64,000 nt of DNA. It comes from Savagea serpentis (lineage in GTDB: Bacteria > Bacillota > Bacilli > Bacillales_A > Planococcaceae). The notes beneath the pieces are model-generated. The model was not told the DNA's origin. It saw only the letters and a program-made list of their open reading frames with translations, and did not search any database. Within the stretch, counting starts at the first letter, position 1. Every line of letters begins with the position of its first letter. The stretch lies in the NCBI RefSeq assembly GCF_015351395.1, contig NZ_JADKPV010000001.1:1054001-1118000 (forward strand), read 5' to 3'. Below, piece after piece: positions 18,255-26,783 of this stretch. The translations under genes and the position numbers were made by a program.

Positions 18255-18352
18255 GTTGTTTCCTCCTCGTGTTGTTTGATTGTTTGTTTGTTTTATATGT
18301 TGGTCGTTCATTATTTGTTTCACCTCCTTTTAAGGGATTTACTTTCACTCCA

Positions 18353-19561
18353 TTAACCGACTTGTTCGAATAAGCTGAACATTGGCAACATAATACTCAT
18401 GACAATCGTTCCGACGACGACGGCTAGAACGAGAATCATCATCGGTTCAATCATTGATTTTAATGTTTCGACGGAACGTTCGACATCGTCTTCGTAAAAG
18501 TCCGCTACTTTATCGAACATATAGTCAAGCGAGCCTGTTTCTTCACCGATCGCTACCATTTGCGTGACGAGTGGCGGGAAAATCCAACTTTCTTTTAACG
18601 GACCTGAAAGAGGCTGTCCAATTTCTAAACTGTTATGTGCTTTTTGCATCACTTCCGTAATGAGCACATTTCCAACGACGCGATCGGCAATCGTAATCGC
18701 CTCTAAAATGGAGACGGAGTTTTTCAAAAGCGATGCCATCGTACGCGTCAATTGAGCGATCGCAGACTTCTGCAATAAATCTCCAAAAATAGGAATCTTG
18801 AATAGAATGAGCATCGTCGTATATTTCACTTGCGGTATTTTGTCATAGGCCATTTTAAAACTCACCGGAATTAAAATGAAAAAGATCAAAATAATCCACC
18901 ACGACGTTTGAAGCCAATCACTAAATGCTAAAACGGTTAACGTTAAAGTCGGCAATTCCGCTCCGAAGTCAGAGAACATATCCGCAAATTGCGGAACGAT
19001 TGTTAGCAATAGTCCTCCTCCGACGCCGAGAATTAAGACGAGTAAGATGACTGGATAAATCATTGCCGATTGAATGCTCTTTTTTAATTTAAATTGCTTC
19101 TCGTAATAAACCGCAAGATCTTCTAATGTTTCGTCTAAGTTTCCTGTCGCTTCCCCTACACGCATCATATTAATAAAAAGCGGTGGGAAGATTTTTTTAT
19201 ATTTCGAAGCTGCCTCTGAAAATGTTTGACCGCTTCTTACTTTCGTAGCGACATCATGCAATGCTGCTTTAAAGCTTTTATTTTTTGCTTGTTCCGCTAA
19301 TATTGTCGTCGATTCCACAACGCTCACTCCAGAGCGAATTAAGGTCGCAAATTGACGACAATAGACGACAAAGTCTTGATTTTTTAGCTTCCCTCCAATT
19401 TGAAATTCCATATGAAGTAAACTAGAAGACTGTTTAATATGTCGAACATTAATTCCTTTGTCGCGCAATTGACGTAATGCTTGTTGTTTCGTGTCCGCTG
19501 TAACCGTTCCTTTTTTCATTTTCCCATTTCGACTTTTGCCTTGGTATTGAAAGACTGGCAT
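18353..19561 (-). CDS. pilC: Type IV pilus inner-membrane platform protein PilC
   Basis: PilC (402 residues) is the GspF-family platform on which pilins are assembled by the PilB and PilT motors. It begins PVFQYQGKSRNGKMKKG, the usual N-terminal domain, and has two repeated GspF domains (near residues 65-195 and 265-395) with FPPLFINMMRVGEATGNL and IFPPLVTQMVAIGEETGSL. Three main membrane helices are visible. The ATG overlaps the pilT stop (TAATG). Confidence 0.94.
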   Translation of the reverse strand: MPVFQYQGKSRNGKMKKGTVTADTKQQALRQLRDKGINVRHIKQSSSLLHMEFQIGGKLKNQDFVVYCRQFATLIRSGVSVVESTTILAEQAKNKSFKAALHDVATKVRSGQTFSEAASKYKKIFPPLFINMMRVGEATGNLDETLEDLAVYYEKQFKLKKSIQSAMIYPVILLVLILGVGGGLLLTIVPQFADMFSDFGAELPTLTLTVLAFSDWLQTSWWIILIFFILIPVSFKMAYDKIPQVKYTTMLILFKIPIFGDLLQKSAIAQLTRTMASLLKNSVSILEAITIADRVVGNVLITEVMQKAHNSLEIGQPLSGPLKESWIFPPLVTQMVAIGEETGSLDYMFDKVADFYEDDVERSVETLKSMIEPMMILVLAVVVGTIVMSIMLPMFSLFEQVG

Positions 19562-20595
19562 TAATACTCACCTTCTACTAAGTAAGCGGACACTGTGTCA
19601 TAGTCTACTAACTTTTTTTGAAGGAGGTCTCGAATCGCCATCGATAACGTATGCATTCCATCTTTCCGTCCCGTCATCATCATATTTTGAATTTGTTCTA
19701 CTTTTTCATTGCGAATTAAGTTAATAATAGCCGGTGTGCGAACGAGTATTTCTGTTGCAGCAATCCGTCCTTTTCCTCCAGCTTTTGGAAACAAACGTTG
19801 AGAGACGATTCCTTGTAAGACGTTTGCCACTTGAATTCTTATTTGTCGCTGTTGCTCTGCTGGAAAAATATCGATGATCCGATCAATCGTCGTTTTCGCA
19901 CTCGACGTATGTAATGTCGCAAAAACAAGATGTCCTGTTTCCGCAGCAGTAAGCGCTGTTGAAATCGTTTCTAAATCACGCATTTCACCGAGTAAAATAA
20001 CATCCGGATCTTGACGTAATGAAGCTCGTAATCCCGTTAAGAAATTTTTAGCATCGATTCCAATTTCTCTTTGATTAATCAAACTTCGTTTTGATTCATG
20101 TTCATACTCAATCGGATCTTCAAGCGTAATAATATGTCGATTATGATGAGTGTTAATATAATCAATCATCGATGCGAGTGTCGTCGATTTTCCCGAACCT
20201 GTTGGTCCTGTTACAAGGACGAGGCCATGCGGTTTTTTCGCTAAATTGACGAGGGTGCTCGGCATATTTAACGCTTCTAGTTTCGGAATTTTATTTGGAA
20301 TGACACGTGCGGCGAGTGATTTCGTTCCACGTTGTTGATACACGTTCATTCGAAAGCGTGTTCCATCTGAAATTTCATAGCTAAAATCGGCATCACCATA
20401 GTCTTTGAAGTGGTCATACAAATTAGAAGGTAAAATATGTTGAATGAGCTCGTCCATCATTTTTTCCGTCATCACTTCATCGTGAAGATTTTTTAATGTC
20501 CCATCTACGCGACAAGTAGGCGGTAATTCTGTTGACAAATGCAAATCGGATGCGCCCATTTTTTGAATGGTGTGTAATAAAGCATCTAACGGCAT
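19561..20595 (-). CDS. pilT: Twitching motility retraction ATPase PilT
   Basis: PilT (344 residues) is the hexameric ATPase that depolymerises pili and powers twitching. Walker A is VTGPTGSGKSTT near residue 130, the Asp box follows, Walker B is DVILLGEMRDLET, the His box is GHLVFATLHT, and the PilT-type C-terminal motif is INLIRNEKVEQI. Length is normal. The ATG is behind AAAGGAGGAAC, 16 bases after pilB. Presence of PilT shows that the pili should be retractable. Confidence 0.96.
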   Translation of the reverse strand: MPLDALLHTIQKMGASDLHLSTELPPTCRVDGTLKNLHDEVMTEKMMDELIQHILPSNLYDHFKDYGDADFSYEISDGTRFRMNVYQQRGTKSLAARVIPNKIPKLEALNMPSTLVNLAKKPHGLVLVTGPTGSGKSTTLASMIDYINTHHNRHIITLEDPIEYEHESKRSLINQREIGIDAKNFLTGLRASLRQDPDVILLGEMRDLETISTALTAAETGHLVFATLHTSSAKTTIDRIIDIFPAEQQRQIRIQVANVLQGIVSQRLFPKAGGKGRIAATEILVRTPAIINLIRNEKVEQIQNMMMTGRKDGMHTLSMAIRDLLQKKLVDYDTVSAYLVEGEY

Positions 20596-20611
20596 GCGCT
20601 GTTCCTCCTTT

Positions 20612-22276
20612 CTATTGTGTTGCGATTTTAATCACTTCTTCCACTGTCGTTTTTCCTTGTAATACTTTTTGCAATCCGTCTTCCATTAATGTTTGGAAGC
20701 CTTGCTCTTTCGCACCATCAATCATTTCTTGCATCGGTCGACCATCCATAATTTGACCTTTTAATCGTTCATCAATCATGAGTAATTCATGCACAGCCAT
20801 ACGCCCTTTATATCCTGTCTCGTTACATGCAGGACAACCGACACCTTTATATAATTTTTCAGCTTCTAATCCAAACTGGCTGAATATGCGACTTTCAAAA
20901 GCATCAGGCGCCAAGTACGTTCCGCAATCACGACAAACCCGACGTACGAGCCTTTGAGCTAAAATACCGATAACAGAAGGCGCTATTAAATAAGGCTGAA
21001 TACCCATGTCAACAAGGCGGGAAATTGATTCAACCGCACTGTTCGTGTGTAATGTACTGAAAACGAGATGACCTGTTAACGATGAACGAATCGCAATTTG
21101 TGCTGTTTCTTCATCTCGGATTTCACCGATCATGATGACGTCAGGGTCTTGCCGCAATATAGAACGTAACCCTGCTGCGAACGTTAAACCTACTTCTTCT
21201 CGCACTTGAATTTGGTTAATCCCTTCCAATTGGTACTCCACTGGATCCTCAACTGTAATGATATTTACCCCTTCACTGTTCAAATGGTTGAGTCCAGCAT
21301 ATAAAGTAGATGATTTTCCTGATCCGGTAGGACCCGTAATTAACACAATGCCATTCGGCTGTTGTAATAAACGATGAAAGTTCTCTAAATTTTGCTGTGA
21401 AAAATCTAATGTTTCGATTGCTCCAATGGAGTTGCTCAAATCGAGAACACGCATAACAATCTTTTCTCCATACACTGTCGGTAAGGTTGATAAACGTAAA
21501 TCAATAGGCTTGAAATCTTGCATTACTTTAATTCTGCCATCTTGCGGAATGCGTCGTTCTGTAATATTAAGTCGCCCCATCACTTTAATTCGTGCTGTAA
21601 TCATATTTTGCATCGTTTTCGGTAAAATTCGTTCTTCTTTTAACGAACCATCAATTCTAAATCGAACACGAACTTCTGTTTCTTGCGGGTCGATATGAAT
21701 ATCACTCGCTCGTTGAGCTACAGCGCTCGCAATAATTTGACTGACGAGTTTAACAATTGGAGAATCTTCATTCATGAGTTCGTTCTGTTCTTCTTCTTTT
21801 TGTTCTGGTAGTAGACCTTCTATCGCTTCACTCATCGACTCTTGTAAATCATAATATTTCGTAATCGCACGGACGATATCACTTTTCGATGCGATACTCG
21901 TTTCGATTTGACATCCTGTTGCGAGTCTCAATTCTTCGATTGCGAAATAATCCATCGGATCGGCCATCGCAATGTATAATTGGTCTTCTTTTCTTTGTAA
22001 CGGGATGAGTTGTGCTCTTTTTGCTAATTCTTTCGGAACGAGTTTTAACACGTGATCTTCGATAACGAGCTGATTTAAGTTAACGTGTGGAATGCGCAAT
22101 TGATATTCCAATACTTCGATTAATTGTTGCTCCGTAATATAACCATGATGAACGAGATAATCTCCTAGTTTTTCATCTCGATCTTTTTGTTGTAATGCTG
22201 TTTGAAGTGTCGCTTCTGAAATAATTTTCGCTTCAACGAGTAAATCCCCTAATTTTTTTCTTTCATTCGGCTTCAC
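20612..22276 (-). CDS. pilB: Type IV pilus extension ATPase PilB
   Basis: PilB (about 554 residues) has an N-terminal MshEN region with two KLGDLL/KLGDYL-type repeats (residues about 8-60), a family part of which binds cyclic di-GMP; here the key Arg is Lys. The GspE-type ATPase core has Walker A LITGPTGSGKSST near residue 318, Walker B DVIMIGEIRDEET and GHLVFSTLHT. A tetracysteine zinc site (CRDC ... CPAC) lies near 443-485. The GTG at 22276 is better spaced from AAGGGAGTG than the GTG at 22285. It drives pilus extension. Confidence 0.95.
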   Translation of the reverse strand: MKPNERKKLGDLLVEAKIISEATLQTALQQKDRDEKLGDYLVHHGYITEQQLIEVLEYQLRIPHVNLNQLVIEDHVLKLVPKELAKRAQLIPLQRKEDQLYIAMADPMDYFAIEELRLATGCQIETSIASKSDIVRAITKYYDLQESMSEAIEGLLPEQKEEEQNELMNEDSPIVKLVSQIIASAVAQRASDIHIDPQETEVRVRFRIDGSLKEERILPKTMQNMITARIKVMGRLNITERRIPQDGRIKVMQDFKPIDLRLSTLPTVYGEKIVMRVLDLSNSIGAIETLDFSQQNLENFHRLLQQPNGIVLITGPTGSGKSSTLYAGLNHLNSEGVNIITVEDPVEYQLEGINQIQVREEVGLTFAAGLRSILRQDPDVIMIGEIRDEETAQIAIRSSLTGHLVFSTLHTNSAVESISRLVDMGIQPYLIAPSVIGILAQRLVRRVCRDCGTYLAPDAFESRIFSQFGLEAEKLYKGVGCPACNETGYKGRMAVHELLMIDERLKGQIMDGRPMQEMIDGAKEQGFQTLMEDGLQKVLQGKTTVEEVIKIATQ

Positions 22277-22292
22277 TTTATTCACTCCCTTA

Positions 22293-23558
22293 TTATTGGA
22301 TAACAGGACGACCCGCTTTATCGGTTAAAGGCTTTTCTCCTTCAGGTGCTAACGGTTGTCCCTCTCCATCTAAATCAACTTCATGCGATTCTTTTCCTTC
22401 ATTTCCTTCTACTTGTTCTCGCTCAGCTTCTGCAGCTTCCCCACGGTCTGGGGCAATCTCTACAATTTTATTAATGGGTGCATAAAAAGTTTCGCCAAGC
22501 CGTTCTTCTTGTTCAAATGGACCGTTCTGTTGCGTTTTAAACAATGTGACATGAACGCCTGAAGAGCCCTCTCTTAAAACACGTTCTTGCCTTCCTGTCA
22601 ATTCGGAGGAATAACGATAAATCGTTTTAAAAGGAACCACCTCTTCTTTCAAGCTGAAATTGTATTCATTTTTTTCGTCGAAGCTATGCAATGCGACAAT
22701 TAAGCGGTTATCGGAGCGTTTTACTTTCATCACCACTGGATGCTCAGAAGTATTGTATATTTTAAAGTCTTTCGGCGTTATTTTATCAATGTGAACATCG
22801 ATTCCTGGTCTGGCGTAAGGTACAACAGTCGATTGGGCATGACGTTCTAAAACAGCTAAACTAGACTCTAAAGATGCCGTATTTAAAACACTCGCAAAGA
22901 AGCTTAGCGTATAAGCATCGACTGTTAAATTTTCATCTTCTGCAAATTCCAACAAAGAAAACACGTCCCCCTGATGGAACGTATATTCATCTAAAACTTG
23001 GATTAAATCACCCAATTGAACCACATCGTTCGGAATGACCTCCATACCGAATGCGACACGCTTCATATTACGGAGTGCTACTTCATTTTCTTCAATCGTT
23101 AAAGGGCTCCTTTTCAAAACGCTAGCATGTTCAATCAATTGTTCCTTCACATCTTCTTTCGATATATACACATACGGGTCTAAAAGAGTGTCCACTCGAT
23201 CATCTAATGAAACAATAAGCGATGTCGTCCCCGAATACTTATCTAAAAACAATTCATACCACTTTCTTTTATGCATATTCACAAATTGAGAAACAGTGGT
23301 ATCTATATCAAATTGAAAATAGTCAAGCGGGATTTGTATGTCTGTATGGGGTCCTTTTATGTAAAACGGTTCAGATTTCCAATTAGCTATTTGTAGGTCT
23401 AACGAGTGACGAATGTCCTCTTCTGTCATTGCGTTAATTTGAACAGAAGAACTTGGTTGGTTCGCCAAAGCGAAATTAATCATCAACGCTCGACTTGTAA
23501 AAATAAAAATTAATGATAGAACAATAAAAATGTATATTTTACTATTAGTAGAAAACAA
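22293..23558 (-). CDS. Membrane-anchored G5-domain protein heading the pilus operon
   Basis: The 421-residue protein has an N-terminal signal anchor (about residues 8-30), a long extracytoplasmic region, a G5-like domain near 310-375 (KEEVVPFKTIYRYSS, VTLFKTQQNG, NKIVEIAPD) and an acidic low-complexity tail. A TTG at 23558 behind AAAAGGAGTGAC is the best start. G5 domains bind N-acetylglucosamine-containing wall polymers or zinc. As first gene of the operon, 17 bases before pilB, it may help the pilus cross or anchor to peptidoglycan, replacing the PilP/PilQ functions that Gram-positives lack. That role is inference. Confidence 0.72.
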   Translation of the reverse strand: MFSTNSKIYIFIVLSLIFIFTSRALMINFALANQPSSSVQINAMTEEDIRHSLDLQIANWKSEPFYIKGPHTDIQIPLDYFQFDIDTTVSQFVNMHKRKWYELFLDKYSGTTSLIVSLDDRVDTLLDPYVYISKEDVKEQLIEHASVLKRSPLTIEENEVALRNMKRVAFGMEVIPNDVVQLGDLIQVLDEYTFHQGDVFSLLEFAEDENLTVDAYTLSFFASVLNTASLESSLAVLERHAQSTVVPYARPGIDVHIDKITPKDFKIYNTSEHPVVMKVKRSDNRLIVALHSFDEKNEYNFSLKEEVVPFKTIYRYSSELTGRQERVLREGSSGVHVTLFKTQQNGPFEQEERLGETFYAPINKIVEIAPDRGEAAEAEREQVEGNEGKESHEVDLDGEGQPLAPEGEKPLTDKAGRPVIQ

Positions 23559-23650
23559 TTTTGTCACTCCTTTTATGTAAAATGTTTCTTTTTGATTAAA
23601 AACAAATTGAAACATTAGAGCTATTTACTTTTTAACATCAAGCAATTGTC

Positions 23651-23679
23651 ATTATATAATGACTTTTAGTCTATGTCAA
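23651..23679 (-). promoter_or_regulatory. Strong sigma-A promoter of the main pilus operon
   Basis: On the minus strand TTGACA, a 17-base spacer and TATAAT match the consensus at all twelve positions. It lies about 90 bases before the TTG start of the G5 protein and should transcribe nine genes down to the prepilin peptidase. Confidence 0.9.
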
Positions 23680-23821
23680 TATACTCCTTTTAACTTTATA
23701 AAATATTTACAGCAGTATGAATTACCTGTTAAATAAGCAAACATATCTATTCTATACGAATCATTCAAATCAAATTGATATTTTAGAACTAAATATATTT
23801 CACTTCGTTTTATCATGTAAA

Positions 23822-23852
23822 TAAAAACAGTCGATGTAATTTACATCGACTG
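23822..23852 (-). terminator. Terminator of folC
   Basis: CAGTCGATGTAA pairs with TTACATCGACTG, followed on the minus strand by TTTTTAT. The folC stop codon lies inside the hairpin. Confidence 0.8.
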
Positions 23853-25043
23853 TAATAAATAGAGAGATCCTGTAATAATGAGTGGACTCTCTCTAGAAGT
23901 ATTCATCATTTTTTTAATTTCGGATACATTTTTGGTAGCAATCGGAACATTGCTCGAGATTTTTTCTAATTGTTCTTTTTGAAGTGCTTCGTCATGTTCA
24001 AATTCAATGAATGTTAAACTCGCTGCAACTTCTTCTAAAATCGTGACGACCGATTGTACGTCTTTGCGCGCGAGTATGCCGAATGCGATATCTACTTTTG
24101 CCTCTTCTCCGAATTGCTCCCTGATTGTTCGAACGAGCGCTTGTGCCGCAGCTGGATTGTGTGCACCGTCCAACCAGACATGTTCTCGCACTTGTTCAAA
24201 GCGATAGGCGTACGTCGCCGTTTCGATTGCTCGTGCAACTTTTTCTTGCTCTAGCGGAATTTGTAACAGTTCAAGTCCGGCGATGGCGAGTGCCGCATTG
24301 TACACTTGATGCGTCCCTTGTAATAGACGCGCTCCCCACTCGTAATGCCCTTTACCGCGATATGCTTCGCCGTACGCTTTAAATTCACGGTTGTACATAC
24401 GAATTGGGGCTCTTTGTTGTTCAGCTATGTGGTATAAAACGTCCATCGCTTCTTCCGGCATTTTTCCGAGAACGACCGGTACACCTTTTTTAATAATGCC
24501 TCCTTTTTCCGCCGCTATTTCTTCAATCGTATTCCCTAGTAAAGCCGTATGATCGAGTGCGATCGATGTGATGACTGATAAAATCGGTGTCACGACATTT
24601 GTGCTATCTCTTTTCCCGCCGAGCCCCGTCTCTAATAACACATAATCAACATTCCATCGTTTAAATTGTAAAAGAGCGAGCACGGTAAGTAGTTCAAAAT
24701 CCGTTAATTTCTCGATTCCTTCTATCGTTTTCACACGTTCAAATAGCGCATCCATTTCTCGTTCTGTGATAAGTACGCCGTCATGACGAATTTGGTCATG
24801 TACGTCGATGACCGATGGAGAAGTGAACACCCCTGTCGTATAGCCGTGGTTCGTTAAAAGTGATTGTAAAAAAGCGATTGTCGAACCTTTTCCATTCGTT
24901 CCCGCTACATGAATGATGCGCAATGTGCGCTCTGGGTGGCCAAGTTTCGCTAAAATATCGGTAATGCGTTCTAGCCCAAGGTCGATTACATCTTGACTTA
25001 GAACAGCATGTTTCTTTTTATATTCATCAAATCGTGGAATCAT
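23841..25043 (-). CDS. folC: Folylpolyglutamate/dihydrofolate synthase FolC
   Basis: FolC (400 residues) is a Mur-ligase-like enzyme that adds glutamate to folates and, in bacteria, usually also makes dihydrofolate from dihydropteroate. Visible motifs: P-loop HVAGTNGKGSTIAF near residue 45, SPSVIDVHDQIRHDG, the LLETGLGGKRDSTN loop, SIALDHTALLG and WLDGAHNPAAA near residue 285. The ATG at 25043 follows GGAGGAG. In Bacillus folC follows valS directly; here a divergent pair of ATP-grasp genes separates them. Confidence 0.95.
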   Translation of the reverse strand: MIPRFDEYKKKHAVLSQDVIDLGLERITDILAKLGHPERTLRIIHVAGTNGKGSTIAFLQSLLTNHGYTTGVFTSPSVIDVHDQIRHDGVLITEREMDALFERVKTIEGIEKLTDFELLTVLALLQFKRWNVDYVLLETGLGGKRDSTNVVTPILSVITSIALDHTALLGNTIEEIAAEKGGIIKKGVPVVLGKMPEEAMDVLYHIAEQQRAPIRMYNREFKAYGEAYRGKGHYEWGARLLQGTHQVYNAALAIAGLELLQIPLEQEKVARAIETATYAYRFEQVREHVWLDGAHNPAAAQALVRTIREQFGEEAKVDIAFGILARKDVQSVVTILEEVAASLTFIEFEHDEALQKEQLEKISSNVPIATKNVSEIKKMMNTSRESPLIITGSLYLLQSM

Positions 25044-25068
25044 CTTTTCTCCTCCGTATGCTAAAATG

Positions 25069-25082
25069 TAATGAGCTCATTA
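25069..25082. promoter_or_regulatory. Perfect 14-bp palindrome between folC and the ATP-grasp operon
   Basis: TAATGAGCTCATTA is a perfect palindrome in the 58-base gap between two divergent genes. Its position suits an operator. It shares the core ATGAGCTCA with the palindrome upstream of dinG. Confidence 0.4.
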
Positions 25083-25101
25083 TACCAAAGGAGGCAGACA
25101 G

Positions 25102-25968
25102 ATGACGACTGCTTGGATGATTTATAACGGAAGTTTAGCAGGAGATAAGTTTCGCGATCAAGCGGAGTTATTACAAGAAGCCGCGATGCGTAAAGGAGTA
25201 GAAGCTCGCATCGTCGCCAATGATGAGCTGTTCATTGACGCGACAAGCTCCTTTCCATCTCGACCAGACTTTGCTGTTTTACTCGATAAAGATGTTTTAC
25301 TCGGTCGTTTTTTGCGCACGCTTCACATTCCAGTTTATAACGACCCGGAAGTGATTGAACGATGCGATAATAAAGCGCATCAATATATCGCGCTCGCACA
25401 GGCGAACATTCCGATGCCACACACAATCGTTGCACCGAAAACGTATCCGAACGCGCCGCTTCAAAATGAACGCTACCTCGATCATATTATTGAAACGCTC
25501 GGTTTTCCAATGGTTGTGAAAGAAGGGAGAGGTTCGTTCGGCATGCACGTCTATCTCATTCAGACACGCGAGGAATTGTTCGAGAAAGTAGCCACGCTTG
25601 GCGGAGTCGATTTTATTTTTCAAAAATATGTGGCGTCTAGCCACGGGCGTGACATCCGTGTGAATATTATCGGTGACGACATTGTCGCTGCGATGCAAAG
25701 AACGTCGGATTGTGATTTTCGAGCGAATATTACGAATGGCGGGACCGCTTCTACTGTCGTCCTTACCGATGTACAGAAGAAAATCGCGCTTCGTGCCGCT
25801 CAAGCCGTCGGTGCGACATTTGCAGGAGTCGATTTACTGTTCGATGAAAACGAACAGCCCCTCGTTTGTGAAGTGAATGCAGCGGCTCACATTCGCAACA
25901 TTTATAATGTCACAGGAATTAATGTCGCCGATGCGATGATTGACTATATCTTGGAGGACTTAAAATGA
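25102..25968 (+). CDS. RimK-like ATP-grasp ligase (first of a tandem pair)
   Basis: The 288-residue protein has the RimK/LysX-type ATP-grasp fold. Seen in order: a preATP-grasp domain (residues 1-95), KAHQYIALAQANIPMPHT near 92-109, the lysine and glycine-rich loop FPMVVKEGRGSFG near 135-147, QKYVASSHGRDIRVNIIG, FRANITNGGTAS, and the metal site GVDLLFDENEQ ... CEVNAAAHIRN (E-V-N intact). RimK-like enzymes join an amino acid, often glutamate, to a carboxylate of a protein or cofactor. No substrate is known. It starts behind AAAGGAGG and overlaps the second ATP-grasp gene by four bases. The neighbour folC also adds glutamate, to folate. Confidence 0.85.
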   Translation: MTTAWMIYNGSLAGDKFRDQAELLQEAAMRKGVEARIVANDELFIDATSSFPSRPDFAVLLDKDVLLGRFLRTLHIPVYNDPEVIERCDNKAHQYIALAQANIPMPHTIVAPKTYPNAPLQNERYLDHIIETLGFPMVVKEGRGSFGMHVYLIQTREELFEKVATLGGVDFIFQKYVASSHGRDIRVNIIGDDIVAAMQRTSDCDFRANITNGGTASTVVLTDVQKKIALRAAQAVGATFAGVDLLFDENEQPLVCEVNAAAHIRNIYNVTGINVADAMIDYILEDLK

Positions 25969-26747
25969 TTCCTTTCGCTCTTTTTTATACGGAACAAGAC
26001 GCTAAGCGAAACGCAAACTTTATCAAAGCATTACTTGAAGCGGGGAAACGCGTACAATTAGACGGTACGCTAATTACGGATGAACAAAAATTACATCCGT
26101 ACGACTACGTTTTTAACCGCACACGTAATCATCATGAGTCATTGAAAACATTAGACGCGACATTTTTTAACCCGCTCCGCGTAAATGCACTCGCCAACGA
26201 TAAAGAAAAGACGATTCAATTTGCGCAAATGCTTGGCATCCCAACGATTCCGACGACACGTTTCACACAACCCTTGCCTCCATTCCCCGTCGTATTAAAA
26301 ACACGGGACGGACACGGTGGGAAGGAAGTGTATTTATGTCGGGATGAACGAGATGTCGCACTCATCACCGAACGACACAATCCGCACACTTTACTCGTTC
26401 AGCCTTATGTCGAAAGCGATGCGACAGATGTGCGTATTTGGATGATTGGCAAACGAATACTCGGCGCTGTGAAAAGACAAGGGAATGAAGGTTTTAAATC
26501 GAACTACACATTAGGGGGAACCGTGACTACTTTCAATCTTCCTTCTATTCTCGTTGAACATGCCACACGCATTCAACGAGCGCTCCGTTCGGATTATATT
26601 GGAATTGATTTTTTAATCGGTCGCAACGGCCAATTTTATTTAAATGAAATCGAAGACCCCGTCGGTGCACGTTCTTTATATGAAACGACTGAGATCGATG
26701 TGGCTGCTTGCATCATGCAGCATATCGCAAAATGTATTCACCATTAA
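25965..26747 (+). CDS. RimK-like ATP-grasp ligase (second of a tandem pair)
   Basis: The 260-residue protein is a shorter, diverged ATP-grasp enzyme: LGIPTIPTTRFTQ near 92-104, VVLKTRDGHGGKEVYL near 113-128, QPYVESDATDVRIWMIG, FKSNYTLGGTVT and GIDFLIGRNGQFYLNEIED. In the metal-binding strand the usual E-x-N is E-I-E, a change that may alter metal use or make this a partner subunit. It starts at ATGA within the stop of the first gene and ends at a bidirectional terminator facing valS. Its pairing with the first enzyme suggests two successive additions or a heteromeric ligase; the product is unknown. Confidence 0.82.
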   Translation: MIPFALFYTEQDAKRNANFIKALLEAGKRVQLDGTLITDEQKLHPYDYVFNRTRNHHESLKTLDATFFNPLRVNALANDKEKTIQFAQMLGIPTIPTTRFTQPLPPFPVVLKTRDGHGGKEVYLCRDERDVALITERHNPHTLLVQPYVESDATDVRIWMIGKRILGAVKRQGNEGFKSNYTLGGTVTTFNLPSILVEHATRIQRALRSDYIGIDFLIGRNGQFYLNEIEDPVGARSLYETTEIDVAACIMQHIAKCIHH

Positions 26748-26780
26748 AAAAGCTCGCTGTCCAATTGGATAGCGAGCTTT
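26746..26780. terminator. Bidirectional terminator between the ATP-grasp pair and valS
   Basis: AAAGCTCGCT and AGCGAGCTTT with inner TCCA/TGGA pairing make a long stem. The T run is strong for valS (TTTTTT) and weaker for the plus strand. Confidence 0.8.
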
Positions 26781-26783
26781 CAT

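Noticed and set aside
18265-18300. Tandem TTTG repeats in the pilA leader
   Set aside because: Low-complexity Asn/Gln-Thr codons of the possible upstream leader; too short for a CRISPR or a defined repeat.
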